64,000 nucleotides of DNA from CAVSRC01 sp963732845. Its GTDB lineage: Bacteria; Pseudomonadota; Alphaproteobacteria; Rhizobiales; Kaistiaceae. The translations under genes were made by a program, and so were the position numbers. Positions 33,187-41,072 of this stretch are shown here, one piece after another. The first letter of the stretch is position 1; every line of letters starts with the position of its first letter. Location of the stretch: positions 124,001-188,000 of the forward strand of contig CAVTBE010000011.1 of the NCBI GenBank assembly GCA_963732845.1. The letters are read 5' to 3'. Below the pieces are notes generated by a model. It worked only from the letters and a program-made list of their open reading frames with translations, searched no databases and was not told the origin of the DNA.

Positions 33187-34617
33187 TCACGTGTTCACAT
33201 AGGTCGAGGCGCCGCGCACGTTCTCGTCGATGTGCAGCTTCTGGCTGAGCGAGGGCATCGCCCGCTCGGCGCAATCGGTGCGCGGGCAGGTGCGGCACGA
33301 CACGCCGATGGGGGTGACCACCTGCGGATCGGCGACGTTGAGCCCGTCGGCATAGACGATCTCTGAAGCGTGGCGGATGTCGCAGCCGAGCCCCACGGCG
33401 CGCTGGCCGATGCGCTGTGGCAGACCGCCGGCGGCGGCGAAGCCGGCGGCGCGGCCGGTGGTGCGGGCGACGCAGAAGAAGGTGCCACCATCGGGCATGC
33501 GCGAGACCTGGATGCGCAGCATGCCGGGCGTCGAAAAGGCGTCATAGACGTTCCAGCGCGGGCAGGCGGCGCCGAAACGGGCGATGTGGATGCCGGAGGC
33601 CGAAAAGCGCTTGGAGATGTTGCCGGCGATGTCCACCCGGACGAAGTGGAAGGGAATGCCTTCCGCGCCCGGCCGGCGCAGCGTCGACAGCCGGTGGCAG
33701 GCCTGCTCGAAGGAAACGCCGAAGCGGCTCTTGAGGATCTCGATGTCGTAGCGCGTCGTGCGGGCGGCATCGAGGAACAGCCGGTAGGGCATCAGCACGG
33801 CGGCGGCGAAGTAGTTGGCGAGTGCCGTGCGCATCAGCGCCGCCGCCGGTTCGCTCGAAAATCCGCCTTCGGCGACGATGCGGTCGAGCACGTCGTGACA
33901 GCCGAGATAGGCGATCTGGTGGGCGATCTGGAAGACGCGGCTCGACGGCGCCAACATCTCGGAAATCTCCAGCCGGCGCGCCTGACGGTCGAAATGGCGG
34001 AAGCGGCCGGGCATGCCGTCGGCGCGCCGGATCTCGACGGCGACGGCATGGCGGTCGCGCAGCAGGCCGACCAGGTCCTGATAGAGCGTCGGGGTGGACA
34101 GGCCGTTCTCCGTCCACAACCGTTCGGCGGCGCCTTCCAGATCGGGGAAGTAGTTCATGCGCCGCTGGATGAAGTCGGTCACCTCCTCGGACGGGATGGC
34201 GACCGGCGACGGCCCGTCGGTGGTGTCCTCGCCGGCGCCACCCGGCTCGTCGAGCGGGCGGTGGCGGCGCCAGGCATCGTAGATGTCGAGCACCGCGCGG
34301 CCGATCGCCGGCAGGGTGGCGACCAGTTCCTGCACGTCGCTTGCCTTCACCTCGGCATGCTCGAAGACGGGGTCGGAAAAGGCCTCCATCAGCTGCAGCG
34401 CCAGGCTCTGGTCGGTGTCGGCGGTGAAGTCCTTGAGATCGACGTGGAACTTCTCGACCAGCTTCAGCAGCACGCGCACCGTCACCGGCCGCTGGTTGCT
34501 CTCCAGAAGCGTCAGGTAGCTGGCGGATAGCCCCAGTTCGCGGGCCATCTGCGCCTGGGTAAGACGCTTCTCCTGTCTCAGCCGGCGCAGCCGGCCGCCG
34601 ATGCGCATCGCCTTCAT
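33187..34617 (-). CDS. XRE-family regulator with ImmA/IrrE-like and short-chain fatty acyl domains (RamB/ScfR-like)
   Basis: A 476-residue regulator. N-terminal XRE helix-turn-helix (LRRLRQEKRLTQAQMARELGLSASYLTLLE), a central ImmA/IrrE-like domain with degenerate metal motif (IAHQIAYLG), and a C-terminal DUF2083-type domain with conserved cysteines (CRTCPRTDCAERA). RamB and ScfR-type proteins control acetate, propionate and glyoxylate-shunt genes and sense acyl-CoA or related signals. It is divergent from isocitrate lyase with 160 bases between, so it very likely controls aceA and itself. Repeated TTACAA elements in the gap are candidate sites. Confidence 0.85.
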   Translation of the reverse strand: MKAMRIGGRLRRLRQEKRLTQAQMARELGLSASYLTLLESNQRPVTVRVLLKLVEKFHVDLKDFTADTDQSLALQLMEAFSDPVFEHAEVKASDVQELVATLPAIGRAVLDIYDAWRRHRPLDEPGGAGEDTTDGPSPVAIPSEEVTDFIQRRMNYFPDLEGAAERLWTENGLSTPTLYQDLVGLLRDRHAVAVEIRRADGMPGRFRHFDRQARRLEISEMLAPSSRVFQIAHQIAYLGCHDVLDRIVAEGGFSSEPAAALMRTALANYFAAAVLMPYRLFLDAARTTRYDIEILKSRFGVSFEQACHRLSTLRRPGAEGIPFHFVRVDIAGNISKRFSASGIHIARFGAACPRWNVYDAFSTPGMLRIQVSRMPDGGTFFCVARTTGRAAGFAAAGGLPQRIGQRAVGLGCDIRHASEIVYADGLNVADPQVVTPIGVSCRTCPRTDCAERAMPSLSQKLHIDENVRGASTYVNT

Positions 34618-34637
34618 GGCGCTCTCCCTGACGCTCC

Positions 34638-34680
34638 TTACAAAATCTTACAATGTTACAAAGCTGGTTTGTGTACTTGT
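34638..34680. promoter_or_regulatory. Candidate operator region between regulator and isocitrate lyase
   Basis: TTACAA occurs three times in 24 bases (34638-34643, 34648-34653, 34656-34661). The last overlaps an inverted repeat ACAAA-gctgg-TTTGT at 34658-34672. It lies 20-60 bases before the regulator start and about 100 before aceA. Clustered direct repeats suit cooperative binding by the RamB-like protein. Confidence 0.4.
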
Positions 34681-34777
34681 TTACAGAATTCAGAATTTCC
34701 TCGTGATTTCAGATATTTATTGACCAGTCGGCCTTGTCAATGAAAATTGCGCGATATCGCAAAGGGAGGGAAGACCC

Positions 34778-36055
34778 ATGACAAGCCTTACGGAGCGCTT
34801 CGCCGGCATCCGCCGCGACTACACGCCGGAGGACGTTCGGAAGCTGCAGGGCTCCGTCGTCGTCGAGCACACGCTGGCGCGCCTCGGTGCGGAGCGCCTG
34901 TGGCGCCTGCTGCAGGAGCGGCCGGTCGTGCGCACGCTCGGTGCGCTCACCGGCAACCAGGCGCTGCAGCAGGTCAAGGCCGGGCTCGAGGCCATCTATC
35001 TGTCCGGCTGGCAGGTCGCCGCCGATGCCAACAATGCCGGCGAGATGTATCCCGACCAGTCGCTCTATCCGGCCTCGTCGGTGCCCGATGTCGTGCGCCG
35101 CATCAACAAGACCTTCACCCGCGCCGACCAGATCGCCAGGCTGGAGGGGGATACCTCGACCAACTGGTTCGCGCCGATCATCGCCGATGCGGAAGCCGGA
35201 TTCGGCGGGTCGCTCAACGCCTTCGAGCTGATGAAGGCGATGATCGAGGCCGGCGCGGCGGGCGTCCACTTCGAGGACCAGCTCGCCTCCGAAAAGAAGT
35301 GCGGCCATCTCGGCGGCAAGGTTCTGGTGCCGACCCAGACCTTCATCCGCACGCTCAATGCGGCGCGCCTGGCGGCGGATGTCTGCAACGTGCCGACGGT
35401 CCTGATCGCCCGCACCGATGCTCATTCGGCGACGCTGATCACCAGCGATTTCGACGAGCGCGACATGCCGTGGCTTTCGGGGGAGCGCACCTGCGATGGC
35501 TTCTTCCGCCTGAAGCAGGGCGGCGATCACTCGGTCGCGCACGCCATCGTGCGCAGCCTCAGCTATGCCCCTTATGCCGACGTCCTGTGGTGGGAAACCT
35601 CGACGCCCGATCTCGGCGAAGCGCGCGAGTTCGCCACCGAAATCCATCGGCATCATGCGGGCAAGCTGCTTGCCTATAACTGCTCGCCCTCGTTCAACTG
35701 GCGGGCCAGGCTCGACGAGAAGACCATCGCCAGCTTCCAGGAAGAGCTGGCGGCGATGGGCTACCGCTTCCAGTTCGTCACGCTGGCCGGTTTCCATGCG
35801 CTCAATCTCAGCATGTTCGAGCTGGCAAGCGGCTACGCGAAGCGCGGCATGGCGGCCTATTCGGAGCTGCAGCAGCGCGAGTTCGCGGCTGCGGAGCGCG
35901 GCTTCACCGCCGTGCGCCACCAGCATGAGGTCGGCACCAGCTATTTCGACGCGGTGGCGATGGCCGTGTCGGGCGGCACCGCGTCGACGGTGGCGATGGC
36001 CGGTTCGACCGAAGAGGAGCAGTTCGTCGAACCGTCGGCGGCGCAGGCGGCGTGA
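34778..36055 (+). CDS. aceA: Isocitrate lyase
   Basis: Glyoxylate-shunt enzyme that splits isocitrate to glyoxylate and succinate, allowing growth on acetate and fatty acids. A 425-residue cytoplasmic protein with the catalytic signature KKCGH (KKCGHLGGKVLVPTQ) near 172. Other hallmarks are SGWQVAADANNAGEMYPDQSLYP, the Mg2+-binding ADAEAGFGG, NCSPSFNW and a C-terminal AYSELQQREFA block. Normal length. Divergent from a RamB/ScfR-like regulator. No malate synthase is adjacent, so the second shunt enzyme must lie elsewhere. Start ATG 34778 has 'aagggaggg' upstream. Confidence 0.96.
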   Translation: MTSLTERFAGIRRDYTPEDVRKLQGSVVVEHTLARLGAERLWRLLQERPVVRTLGALTGNQALQQVKAGLEAIYLSGWQVAADANNAGEMYPDQSLYPASSVPDVVRRINKTFTRADQIARLEGDTSTNWFAPIIADAEAGFGGSLNAFELMKAMIEAGAAGVHFEDQLASEKKCGHLGGKVLVPTQTFIRTLNAARLAADVCNVPTVLIARTDAHSATLITSDFDERDMPWLSGERTCDGFFRLKQGGDHSVAHAIVRSLSYAPYADVLWWETSTPDLGEAREFATEIHRHHAGKLLAYNCSPSFNWRARLDEKTIASFQEELAAMGYRFQFVTLAGFHALNLSMFELASGYAKRGMAAYSELQQREFAAAERGFTAVRHQHEVGTSYFDAVAMAVSGGTASTVAMAGSTEEEQFVEPSAAQAA

Positions 36056-36073
36056 GGCGCCCGCGTCGCGAGG

Positions 36074-36283
36074 ATGGAGGTCGGACATGATCAGGAATAC
36101 TGGGTCGTCGGCGGCAGCTATCGCGATGCCAGCTTTGCCGCTCTCAGGGATGGAACCGCTGAGCTCTACGGACCCTTCGTCAGCTATGACGAGGCGCTCA
36201 GCTCATGGAACCGGCGGAGCGAGCGGTCGCGCGCCGAAGCCACCACCCGCTTCTCGGTCGTGGTCACTGCCGCCCGGCGGTGA
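36074..36283 (+). CDS. DUF4170 domain small protein
   Basis: A 69-residue protein with the DUF4170 pattern: YWVVGGSYRDASFAALRDGTAELYGPFVSYDEALSSWNRRS, ending in TTRFSVVVTA. The family is found widely in Alphaproteobacteria and has no known function. No membrane segment. It starts 18 bases after isocitrate lyase and is probably co-transcribed. A perfect hairpin follows at 36293-36322. Confidence 0.78.
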   Translation: MEVGHDQEYWVVGGSYRDASFAALRDGTAELYGPFVSYDEALSSWNRRSERSRAEATTRFSVVVTAARR

Positions 36284-36292
36284 CCCGTCCCC

Positions 36293-36322
36293 GGCAGGGC
36301 TCCTTGGGAGGGGAGCCCTGCC
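36293..36322 (+). terminator. Hairpin after the aceA-DUF4170 unit
   Basis: GGCAGGGCTCC 36293-36303 pairs perfectly with GGAGCCCTGCC 36312-36322 around 8 bases. The trailing sequence attctcc is only weakly T-rich. Position fits the end of the aceA transcript. Confidence 0.5.
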
Positions 36323-36349
36323 ATTCTCCCGGCCTCTGTTTCCCCCCCG

Positions 36350-36433
36350 TGAGGTGCCCGGTGCGCCGGGCCTCGAACCATGAGGCCATCCTTCGCGGGC
36401 CGCCTTCCGGCGGCCACGTCCGGATGAGGCCTC
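36350..36433. repeat. REP-like palindromes between convergent genes
   Basis: Two stems: gcccgg-tgcg-ccgggc near 36356 and gggccgcc-ttcc-ggcggcc near 36397, flanked by tgaggtg, gcctcgaa and tgaggcct elements as in the palindromes at 31737 and 51557. Intergenic, near the dsbA-like gene stop. Confidence 0.5.
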
Positions 36434-36437
36434 CGGT

Positions 36438-37172
36438 TCAGCCGTTGGCTGCCTTGAGTTCGGCGTCGATCGCCGCCTTCAGCTTCTCGTAGGGCTGGGC
36501 GCCGACCATCATCTGCTTGCCGATGAGGAAGGAGGGCGTGCCGCCGACGCCCATGGAATAGCCTTCATTGGCATCGGCCTGCATGGCAGTGGTGAAGTCG
36601 CTCTCCTTGTCGGCCATCACCGCCTTGACCTTGGCCACGTCGATGCCGGGAATCGTGCCGGTCAGCGCCAGGATGTCGTCCTCACTGCCCCAGCCGGCAT
36701 TCTCCTGGTCCTGATGGTCGAACATGGCCTTGTGCCAGTCGCGGAACTTGTCGGGCGCCACCTGCCAGACGGCGCGCGCGGCGCGGCTGGCGACGTCCGA
36801 ATCGGGTCCGAGGAAGGCGAAGTCCTTGAAGACGATCTTCAGCTTGCCGGGATCGACATAGTCCTTGATGAGCTGCGGGAAGATGCTCTCTTCCTCCTGC
36901 TTGCAGTAGGGGCACTGGTAGTCGAACCAGTAGGCCATGACCACCGGCGCATCGGCCTGGCCGATATAGGCGGCGTCCTTGAGGTTGACGTCGGCGATGT
37001 CGGCCGGCGGCGCCGGCGGCTCGGCGGGCGCGGCCGAATCGCCAGGTGCCACCGCCGCGGCCTGCTGCAGGGCCGCCTGTTGGCTGGTCCACACGATCGA
37101 GCCGGAGATCATTCCACCGGCGACGATGATGGCGAGCGGGATGAGAATGTCGCCCGGCGAGAGCTTGCGCAT
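36438..37172 (-). CDS. DsbA-family thiol-disulfide oxidoreductase
   Basis: An envelope thioredoxin-fold protein of 244 residues. The N-terminal hydrophobic segment (about 8-28) is a signal anchor, followed by an Ala/Pro linker, then the active site CPYC in WFDYQCPYCKQEEE near 93 and the cis-Pro loop GVGGTPSFLIG near 205. The DSBA/Com1-like family forms or isomerises disulfides in secreted proteins. I place the start at ATG 37172 (MRKLSPGD); the open frame to 37247 adds a non-conserved extension without a better ribosome-binding site. Convergent with the aceA unit across a REP region. Confidence 0.85.
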   Translation of the reverse strand: MRKLSPGDILIPLAIIVAGGMISGSIVWTSQQAALQQAAAVAPGDSAAPAEPPAPPADIADVNLKDAAYIGQADAPVVMAYWFDYQCPYCKQEEESIFPQLIKDYVDPGKLKIVFKDFAFLGPDSDVASRAARAVWQVAPDKFRDWHKAMFDHQDQENAGWGSEDDILALTGTIPGIDVAKVKAVMADKESDFTTAMQADANEGYSMGVGGTPSFLIGKQMMVGAQPYEKLKAAIDAELKAANG

Positions 37173-37385
37173 GGGACTGGCGAATCCTTGTGGCCGATGG
37201 TTGATGCGACTGGCCGCTCCGAATTCGGCAGCATTGGGGCGGCGCACCGGCGGGCAGCCGGACGGCGAAATCTAGAATCTTTCGTCGTCGGACGGGATCA
37301 ATTCCCTGTCAGCGCCGGGTGTCGCCCGCGCGATACATGGCGCGGTGCGCGTGTGAGCCGCACCGCCAACCACGAGGCCGTCCGG

Positions 37386-37841
37386 TCAGCGCACGATCAC
37401 GCAGCTGCACGGGGCCGAATGGGCGACCTTGTGCGAGACGCTGCCGAGCAGCAGGCTCTCCAGGTCGCCAAGGCCGCGGCTGCCCATGACGATGGCGTCG
37501 ACCTTGCGGTTGCGCGCCATGTCGACGATCTGCCGTGCCGGGTCGCCCTCGGTGACCGCAGCGTCGACGTTGGCAATCCCGCGGCTGTGCGCCGCCGCCC
37601 GGGCCGCGTCGACGATGTGTTCGGCGGCGGTGCGCAACAGCCGTGCCTCGGTCGCGCGGACGTGTTCGATCTGCGAGAACTGCTCCAGGCCCGGCGGGAT
37701 CGTTTCGCTGCCGCGGCGCCGCTGCACGTGGAGAATCAACAGCTGCGCCTTCCTCTCGGCGGCCAGGTCACAGGCGAATTCGAGCGCCTTGTGGGCGCTT
37801 TCCGATCCGTCGGTCGGGTGCAGGATGGTCTTTATGTCCAT
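37386..37841 (-). CDS. Universal stress protein (UspA family)
   Basis: A 151-residue single-domain UspA protein. IKTILHPTDGSESAHKALEFACDLA at the N-terminus and the nucleotide-binding GSRGLGDLESLLLGSVSHKVAH at the C-terminus (G-2x-G-9x-G-S/T type), so it should bind ATP. UspA proteins accumulate under starvation and low oxygen and are often FNR/FixK-controlled; I found no clear FixK box upstream of this one. It lies within a group of stress genes before the fix regulators. Confidence 0.87.
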   Translation of the reverse strand: MDIKTILHPTDGSESAHKALEFACDLAAERKAQLLILHVQRRRGSETIPPGLEQFSQIEHVRATEARLLRTAAEHIVDAARAAAHSRGIANVDAAVTEGDPARQIVDMARNRKVDAIVMGSRGLGDLESLLLGSVSHKVAHSAPCSCVIVR

Positions 37842-38000
37842 TGTCCACCCTCAAATCCGTCACCATGTTCAAATGAGCCGCTATGGCCATGGGGTGCGCC
37901 GCTCGGCGGAGCCTGGGGAAAGGGGTTCGGAGTTGTCCGGGCGGGGTCCTCCACCGACAATATGGTGATGCCCGGCGCGTTTTGCCGGGAAAACAAATGG

Positions 38001-38375
38001 ATGGGCAGGATGGAAACCCCGGCAAAAGTCGATTTTCAGGGCGCGACCTTGAACCAGCATGTCCAGCAGTCGGTGCTTGCGCATATTGCTGCGCTCGAGA
38101 AGCGGTTCGGCGGGATCATCGCCTGCCGGGTTGTGGTCAGTGCGCCGTCGGCGCACCACCGCAGCGGCGGCCAGTATGAGGTGGCCGTTCACCTCACTTT
38201 GCCTGACGGCCGCGAGGTCAATGTCGATCGGACGGCAACGGCCGACGAGCGCTTCGCCGACGCGACCTTCGCCGTCAACGATGCCTTCAAGCGGGCGCGC
38301 CGCCGTCTGCAGGACGAGGTCGGCCGCATGCGTGGCGACGTCAAGGCGCATCAGCTGCAACGCGAACCGGGTTGA
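38001..38375 (+). CDS. HPF/RaiA-family ribosome-associated protein
   Basis: A 124-residue protein of the ribosome hibernation factor family (sigma-54 modulation/S30EA domain). Seen: VDFQGATLNQHVQQSVLAHIAALEKRFGGIIACRVVVSAP and YEVAVHLTLPDGREVNVDR. Such proteins bind the small ribosomal subunit at the decoding site and silence ribosomes in stationary phase or low oxygen. Start ATG 38001, with 'gccggga' ten bases upstream; ATG 38010 is the alternative, and a longer frame upstream is unsupported. It is followed closely by the DUF3775 gene. Confidence 0.78.
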   Translation: MGRMETPAKVDFQGATLNQHVQQSVLAHIAALEKRFGGIIACRVVVSAPSAHHRSGGQYEVAVHLTLPDGREVNVDRTATADERFADATFAVNDAFKRARRRLQDEVGRMRGDVKAHQLQREPG

Positions 38376-38392
38376 GGAGGCGAGCAGGCGCG

Positions 38393-38842
38393 ATGACCAG
38401 ACGCCGCCGCATCGTGGATGAGGACGGTCCGGCGGTCGATCTGACGATCTCGCCGGAAAAGGTCTGCTATCTGATCGTCAAGGCCCGCGAGTTCGATGCC
38501 AAGGACGAGGTGGCCGATCCCGATCCGGGGTCCAACCCGTCCGACGACATGGACGCCTCGGTGCTGGAAGATCACCAGGACGATCCGGTGACCGAGGAGA
38601 TCATTTCCGCCATCTACGCCCTCAGCGAGGACGAGCAGACCGAGCTGGTGGCCATCGCCTGGCTCGGGCGGGGCGACGGGACGGCGGGCGACTGGGAATC
38701 GCTCAAGGCGGAAGCGGCCGAGGCCCGCAACGGCCGCACGGCGCGCTATCTGCTCGGCATGCCGCAGCTCGGCGACTATCTCGAGGAGGGCCTCGCCCTC
38801 CTCGGCCGCGGTTGCGAGGAATACGAGATCGGCCGCCTGTAG
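38393..38842 (+). CDS. DUF3775 domain protein
   Basis: A 149-residue acidic cytoplasmic protein with the DUF3775 pattern: LTISPEKVCYLIVKAREFDAKDE near the start, then DPVTEEIISAIYALSEDEQTELVAIAWLGRGD and HAD-like-free helical ending LPQLGDYLEEGLALLG. Function unknown; common in Rhizobiales next to stress genes. ATG 38393 with 'gaggagg' upstream; the frame reaches 38372 without a better start. It follows the HPF-like gene by 17 bases, so both are probably on one transcript. Confidence 0.75.
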   Translation: MTRRRRIVDEDGPAVDLTISPEKVCYLIVKAREFDAKDEVADPDPGSNPSDDMDASVLEDHQDDPVTEEIISAIYALSEDEQTELVAIAWLGRGDGTAGDWESLKAEAAEARNGRTARYLLGMPQLGDYLEEGLALLGRGCEEYEIGRL

Positions 38843-38919
38843 ACGGGCAGCGGCGCTCCATTCCCGAGGGCTGCTGTCGCGGCCGCTCGCCCCCGCGGGG
38901 GCGTGCCCGTGGGGTCGGC

Positions 38920-38933
38920 TTGATTCAGCGCAA
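38920..38933. promoter_or_regulatory. Candidate FixK/FNR box
   Basis: TTGATTCAGCGCAA fits TTGA-N6-GCAA, the FixK2-type consensus (TTG-N8-CAA core). It is centred 97 bases before the start of the APH/AAA kinase gene, consistent with activation from -41.5 and a 56-base untranslated leader. The fixK gene itself lies 4 kb downstream. Confidence 0.5.
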
Positions 38934-39023
38934 CGCCCGAAGCGCCGACACGGTGCAACACATCGCACAGCGCTTTCACCTCATCGCGCGGCGTCGCGGC
39001 GGCGTCCCGACCGGAATGAGAGA

Positions 39024-40568
39024 ATGCAGGTCGACCCCCAGACCGAGGCCATCGCCTTTCTCACCGACCCGCTGACCCACGATCTGGGGCCGGACGCCGG
39101 GGCCGTGGAGGTGATCGAGACGCATATCTCGGTGGTGGTGCTGGCCGGCAGCCGGGCCTACAAGCTCAAGCGCGCGGTCAAGCTCGACTATGTCGATCTA
39201 TCGACGGTCGAACGGCGCCTGGCCCTGTGCGAGCGCGAAGTGGAGCTCAACCGGCGTGCCGTGCCCGACCTCTATCTCGGGGTGAAGCGCATCACGCGGG
39301 CGGATGACGGCCACCTCGTCTTCGACGGCGACGGGCCGCTGGTCGATTCGGTGGTCGAAATGGTGCGCTTCGACCAGGACGGCCTGTTCGACCGCATGGC
39401 GGTTCAGGGCCGGCTGACGCCGACGCTTCTGGCCGAGCTGGCCGTCGCGGTTGCCCGCCTGCACGAGACGGCGCCGGCCGAGCTTGCCGGTGGCGGGGCT
39501 GCCAATATCGCCAGCGTCCTGGCAATCAACGAGCGGGCGCTGGAAGCCAGCTCCCTGTTTCCCCTCGATACCGTCGACCGCGTCAACCAGGCCTTCCGCG
39601 AGGCCCTGGCGTCGGCCGCGCCGCTGTTCGACCGGCGGCAGGGCCTCGGCAAGGTCCGCCACTGCCACGGCGACCTGCACCTCGGCAATATCTGCCTGTT
39701 CGGAGGTTGCCCGGCGCCGTTCGACTGCCTGGAATTCAACGACGCCATGGCGACGGTCGACGTGCTCTACGACCTCGCCTTCCTGATGATGGACCTGTGG
39801 CACCGCGGTCTCAGGCCGGGCGCCAACCTCGTGCTCAACCGCTATCTCGACGTCGCCGACGAAAGCGACGGGCTGACGCTGGTGCCGCTGCTGATGGCGA
39901 TCCGTGCCGCCGTGCGCGCCCATGTCAGCGCGGCGCGGGCGGAAGACCCGGCCGAGGCGGCCCAGGTCGGGACACTGCGCGCGGCGGCAATCTCCTATTT
40001 CGATCTGGCGCGTGAACTGCTGCGCCCGCTGCCGCCGCGGCTGGTGGCGATCGGCGGCTTCAGCGGAGCGGGAAAGTCGCAGGTGGCGGGGGTGATCGCC
40101 GCGGTGGTCGGCGCACCGCCGGGTGCCCGGGTGCTGTCCAGCGACCGCATCCGCAAACGCATGGGGGGCGTCGCGCCAGGCACGCGCCTGCCGGCGTCGG
40201 CCTATCGCCCGGAGGTGTCGCGGGCGGTCTACGACACGCTCTTGCGCGAAGCGGAATACCTGCTGGCGCTGGGTCACGGCGTCGTCCTCGATGCGACCTT
40301 CAACCGGCCCGAGCAGCGCGCCCGCGTGGCGGCGATGGCCGCCGCCGTCGAGGTGCCGTTCACCGGCATCTGGCTGGAGCTGCCGCCCGACGTCCTGATC
40401 GAGCGGGTGGAGCGGCGCGGCAACGACGTGTCGGACGCGACCGGCGACGTGGTGCGCGATCAGATTGCCCGTTTCCGCGGGCCGATGACGTGGACTCCGG
40501 TCTCCGCCGCGGGCCACGTGGATGCGGTCGTGGCGCGCATCCGGGCGCTCATCGGTACCGCCTACTAG
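39024..40568 (+). CDS. Bifunctional APH-like phosphotransferase/AAA kinase (COG2187-COG0645)
   Basis: A 514-residue two-domain protein. Residues 1-330 form an aminoglycoside-phosphotransferase-like kinase (AYKLKRAVKLDYVDLS with the ATP Lys; catalytic loop VRHCHGDLHLGNICLF; metal Asp in FDCLEFND). Residues 345-514 form a P-loop kinase with Walker A GGFSGAGKSQ and VVLDATFNRPEQR. The family is uncharacterised but recurs in low-oxygen and stress regulons of rhizobia. A FixK-type box lies upstream at 38920-38933. The substrate is unknown; real aminoglycoside resistance is unlikely. Confidence 0.83.
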   Translation: MQVDPQTEAIAFLTDPLTHDLGPDAGAVEVIETHISVVVLAGSRAYKLKRAVKLDYVDLSTVERRLALCEREVELNRRAVPDLYLGVKRITRADDGHLVFDGDGPLVDSVVEMVRFDQDGLFDRMAVQGRLTPTLLAELAVAVARLHETAPAELAGGGAANIASVLAINERALEASSLFPLDTVDRVNQAFREALASAAPLFDRRQGLGKVRHCHGDLHLGNICLFGGCPAPFDCLEFNDAMATVDVLYDLAFLMMDLWHRGLRPGANLVLNRYLDVADESDGLTLVPLLMAIRAAVRAHVSAARAEDPAEAAQVGTLRAAAISYFDLARELLRPLPPRLVAIGGFSGAGKSQVAGVIAAVVGAPPGARVLSSDRIRKRMGGVAPGTRLPASAYRPEVSRAVYDTLLREAEYLLALGHGVVLDATFNRPEQRARVAAMAAAVEVPFTGIWLELPPDVLIERVERRGNDVSDATGDVVRDQIARFRGPMTWTPVSAAGHVDAVVARIRALIGTAY

Positions 40569-40593
40569 TCGAGATCCCTGTCCGACCGAGGCT

Positions 40594-41022
40594 CTAGGCC
40601 AAAAAGGCCCGGCGGATCGCGTCGGCGAGCGTGTTGCCGATCAGCGGCTTCTCGACGATCGACACCGAGGCGGCGGCGGCGCGCACGCGCAGGTGCGGGC
40701 CGGGATTGGTGGTGATCAGGATCGCCGGCATGGTGACGCCGCGCTGGCGCAGCGCGCCCAGCACCTGCAGCCCGTTGTCGTCGGTCAGGTTGTAGTCGAT
40801 GACCAGGCAGCCCCGCCGCTGGCGCGTGGCGTCGGCAATCAGCGCCTTGGCCGAGGAATAGGTGCGCACCGAATAGCCCTCGATCTCGAGGGAGAACTTG
40901 AGCGAGGCCAGAATCGCCGGGTCGTCGTCGATCACGAAGACCGGACGCTCCGCTGCCAGCACCGGCTGCGAAAAGGACACAGGTTCGGGATGGTGATCCG
41001 AAGTCATCCCAAATAAAGACAT
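40594..41022 (-). CDS. Single-domain response regulator
   Basis: A receiver-only protein of about 142 residues: VFVIDDDPAILASLKFSLEIEGY, phospho-acceptor Asp in GCLVIDYNLTDDNG, conserved Thr in ILITTN and Lys in SIVEKPL. No DNA-binding domain, so it would act by protein contact or as a phosphate sink for FixL-type kinases. The frame extends to 41055, but that ATG lies inside a perfect FixK palindrome, so the start must be 41022 (MSLFGM) or 41007 (MTSDHH). The box is centred exactly 41.5 bases from 41007. It is placed just downstream of fixJ, same strand. Confidence 0.8.
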   Translation of the reverse strand: MSLFGMTSDHHPEPVSFSQPVLAAERPVFVIDDDPAILASLKFSLEIEGYSVRTYSSAKALIADATRQRRGCLVIDYNLTDDNGLQVLGALRQRGVTMPAILITTNPGPHLRVRAAAASVSIVEKPLIGNTLADAIRRAFLA

Positions 41023-41041
41023 TGGAAACAGCGGTTTCGCC

Positions 41042-41055
41042 TTGACGCATGTCAA
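41042..41055. promoter_or_regulatory. Perfect FixK/FNR-type palindrome
   Basis: TTGACGCATGTCAA is a complete inverted repeat matching TTGA-N6-TCAA. It lies between the fixJ stop (41073) and the lone receiver start, so the receiver gene is the likely target. Centre at 41048.5. Confidence 0.72.
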
Positions 41056-41072
41056 CGGGGCGACGGATCGCC

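Noticed and set aside
34735..34778. FixK box before aceA (ttgacc...gtcaa)
   Set aside because: The half-sites are separated by more than ten bases, so they do not form a TTGA-N6-TCAA site.
39024..40568. Aminoglycoside resistance gene
   Set aside because: Only the fold is APH-like; the fusion to a P-loop kinase and the stress-gene setting match a housekeeping COG2187-COG0645 protein.
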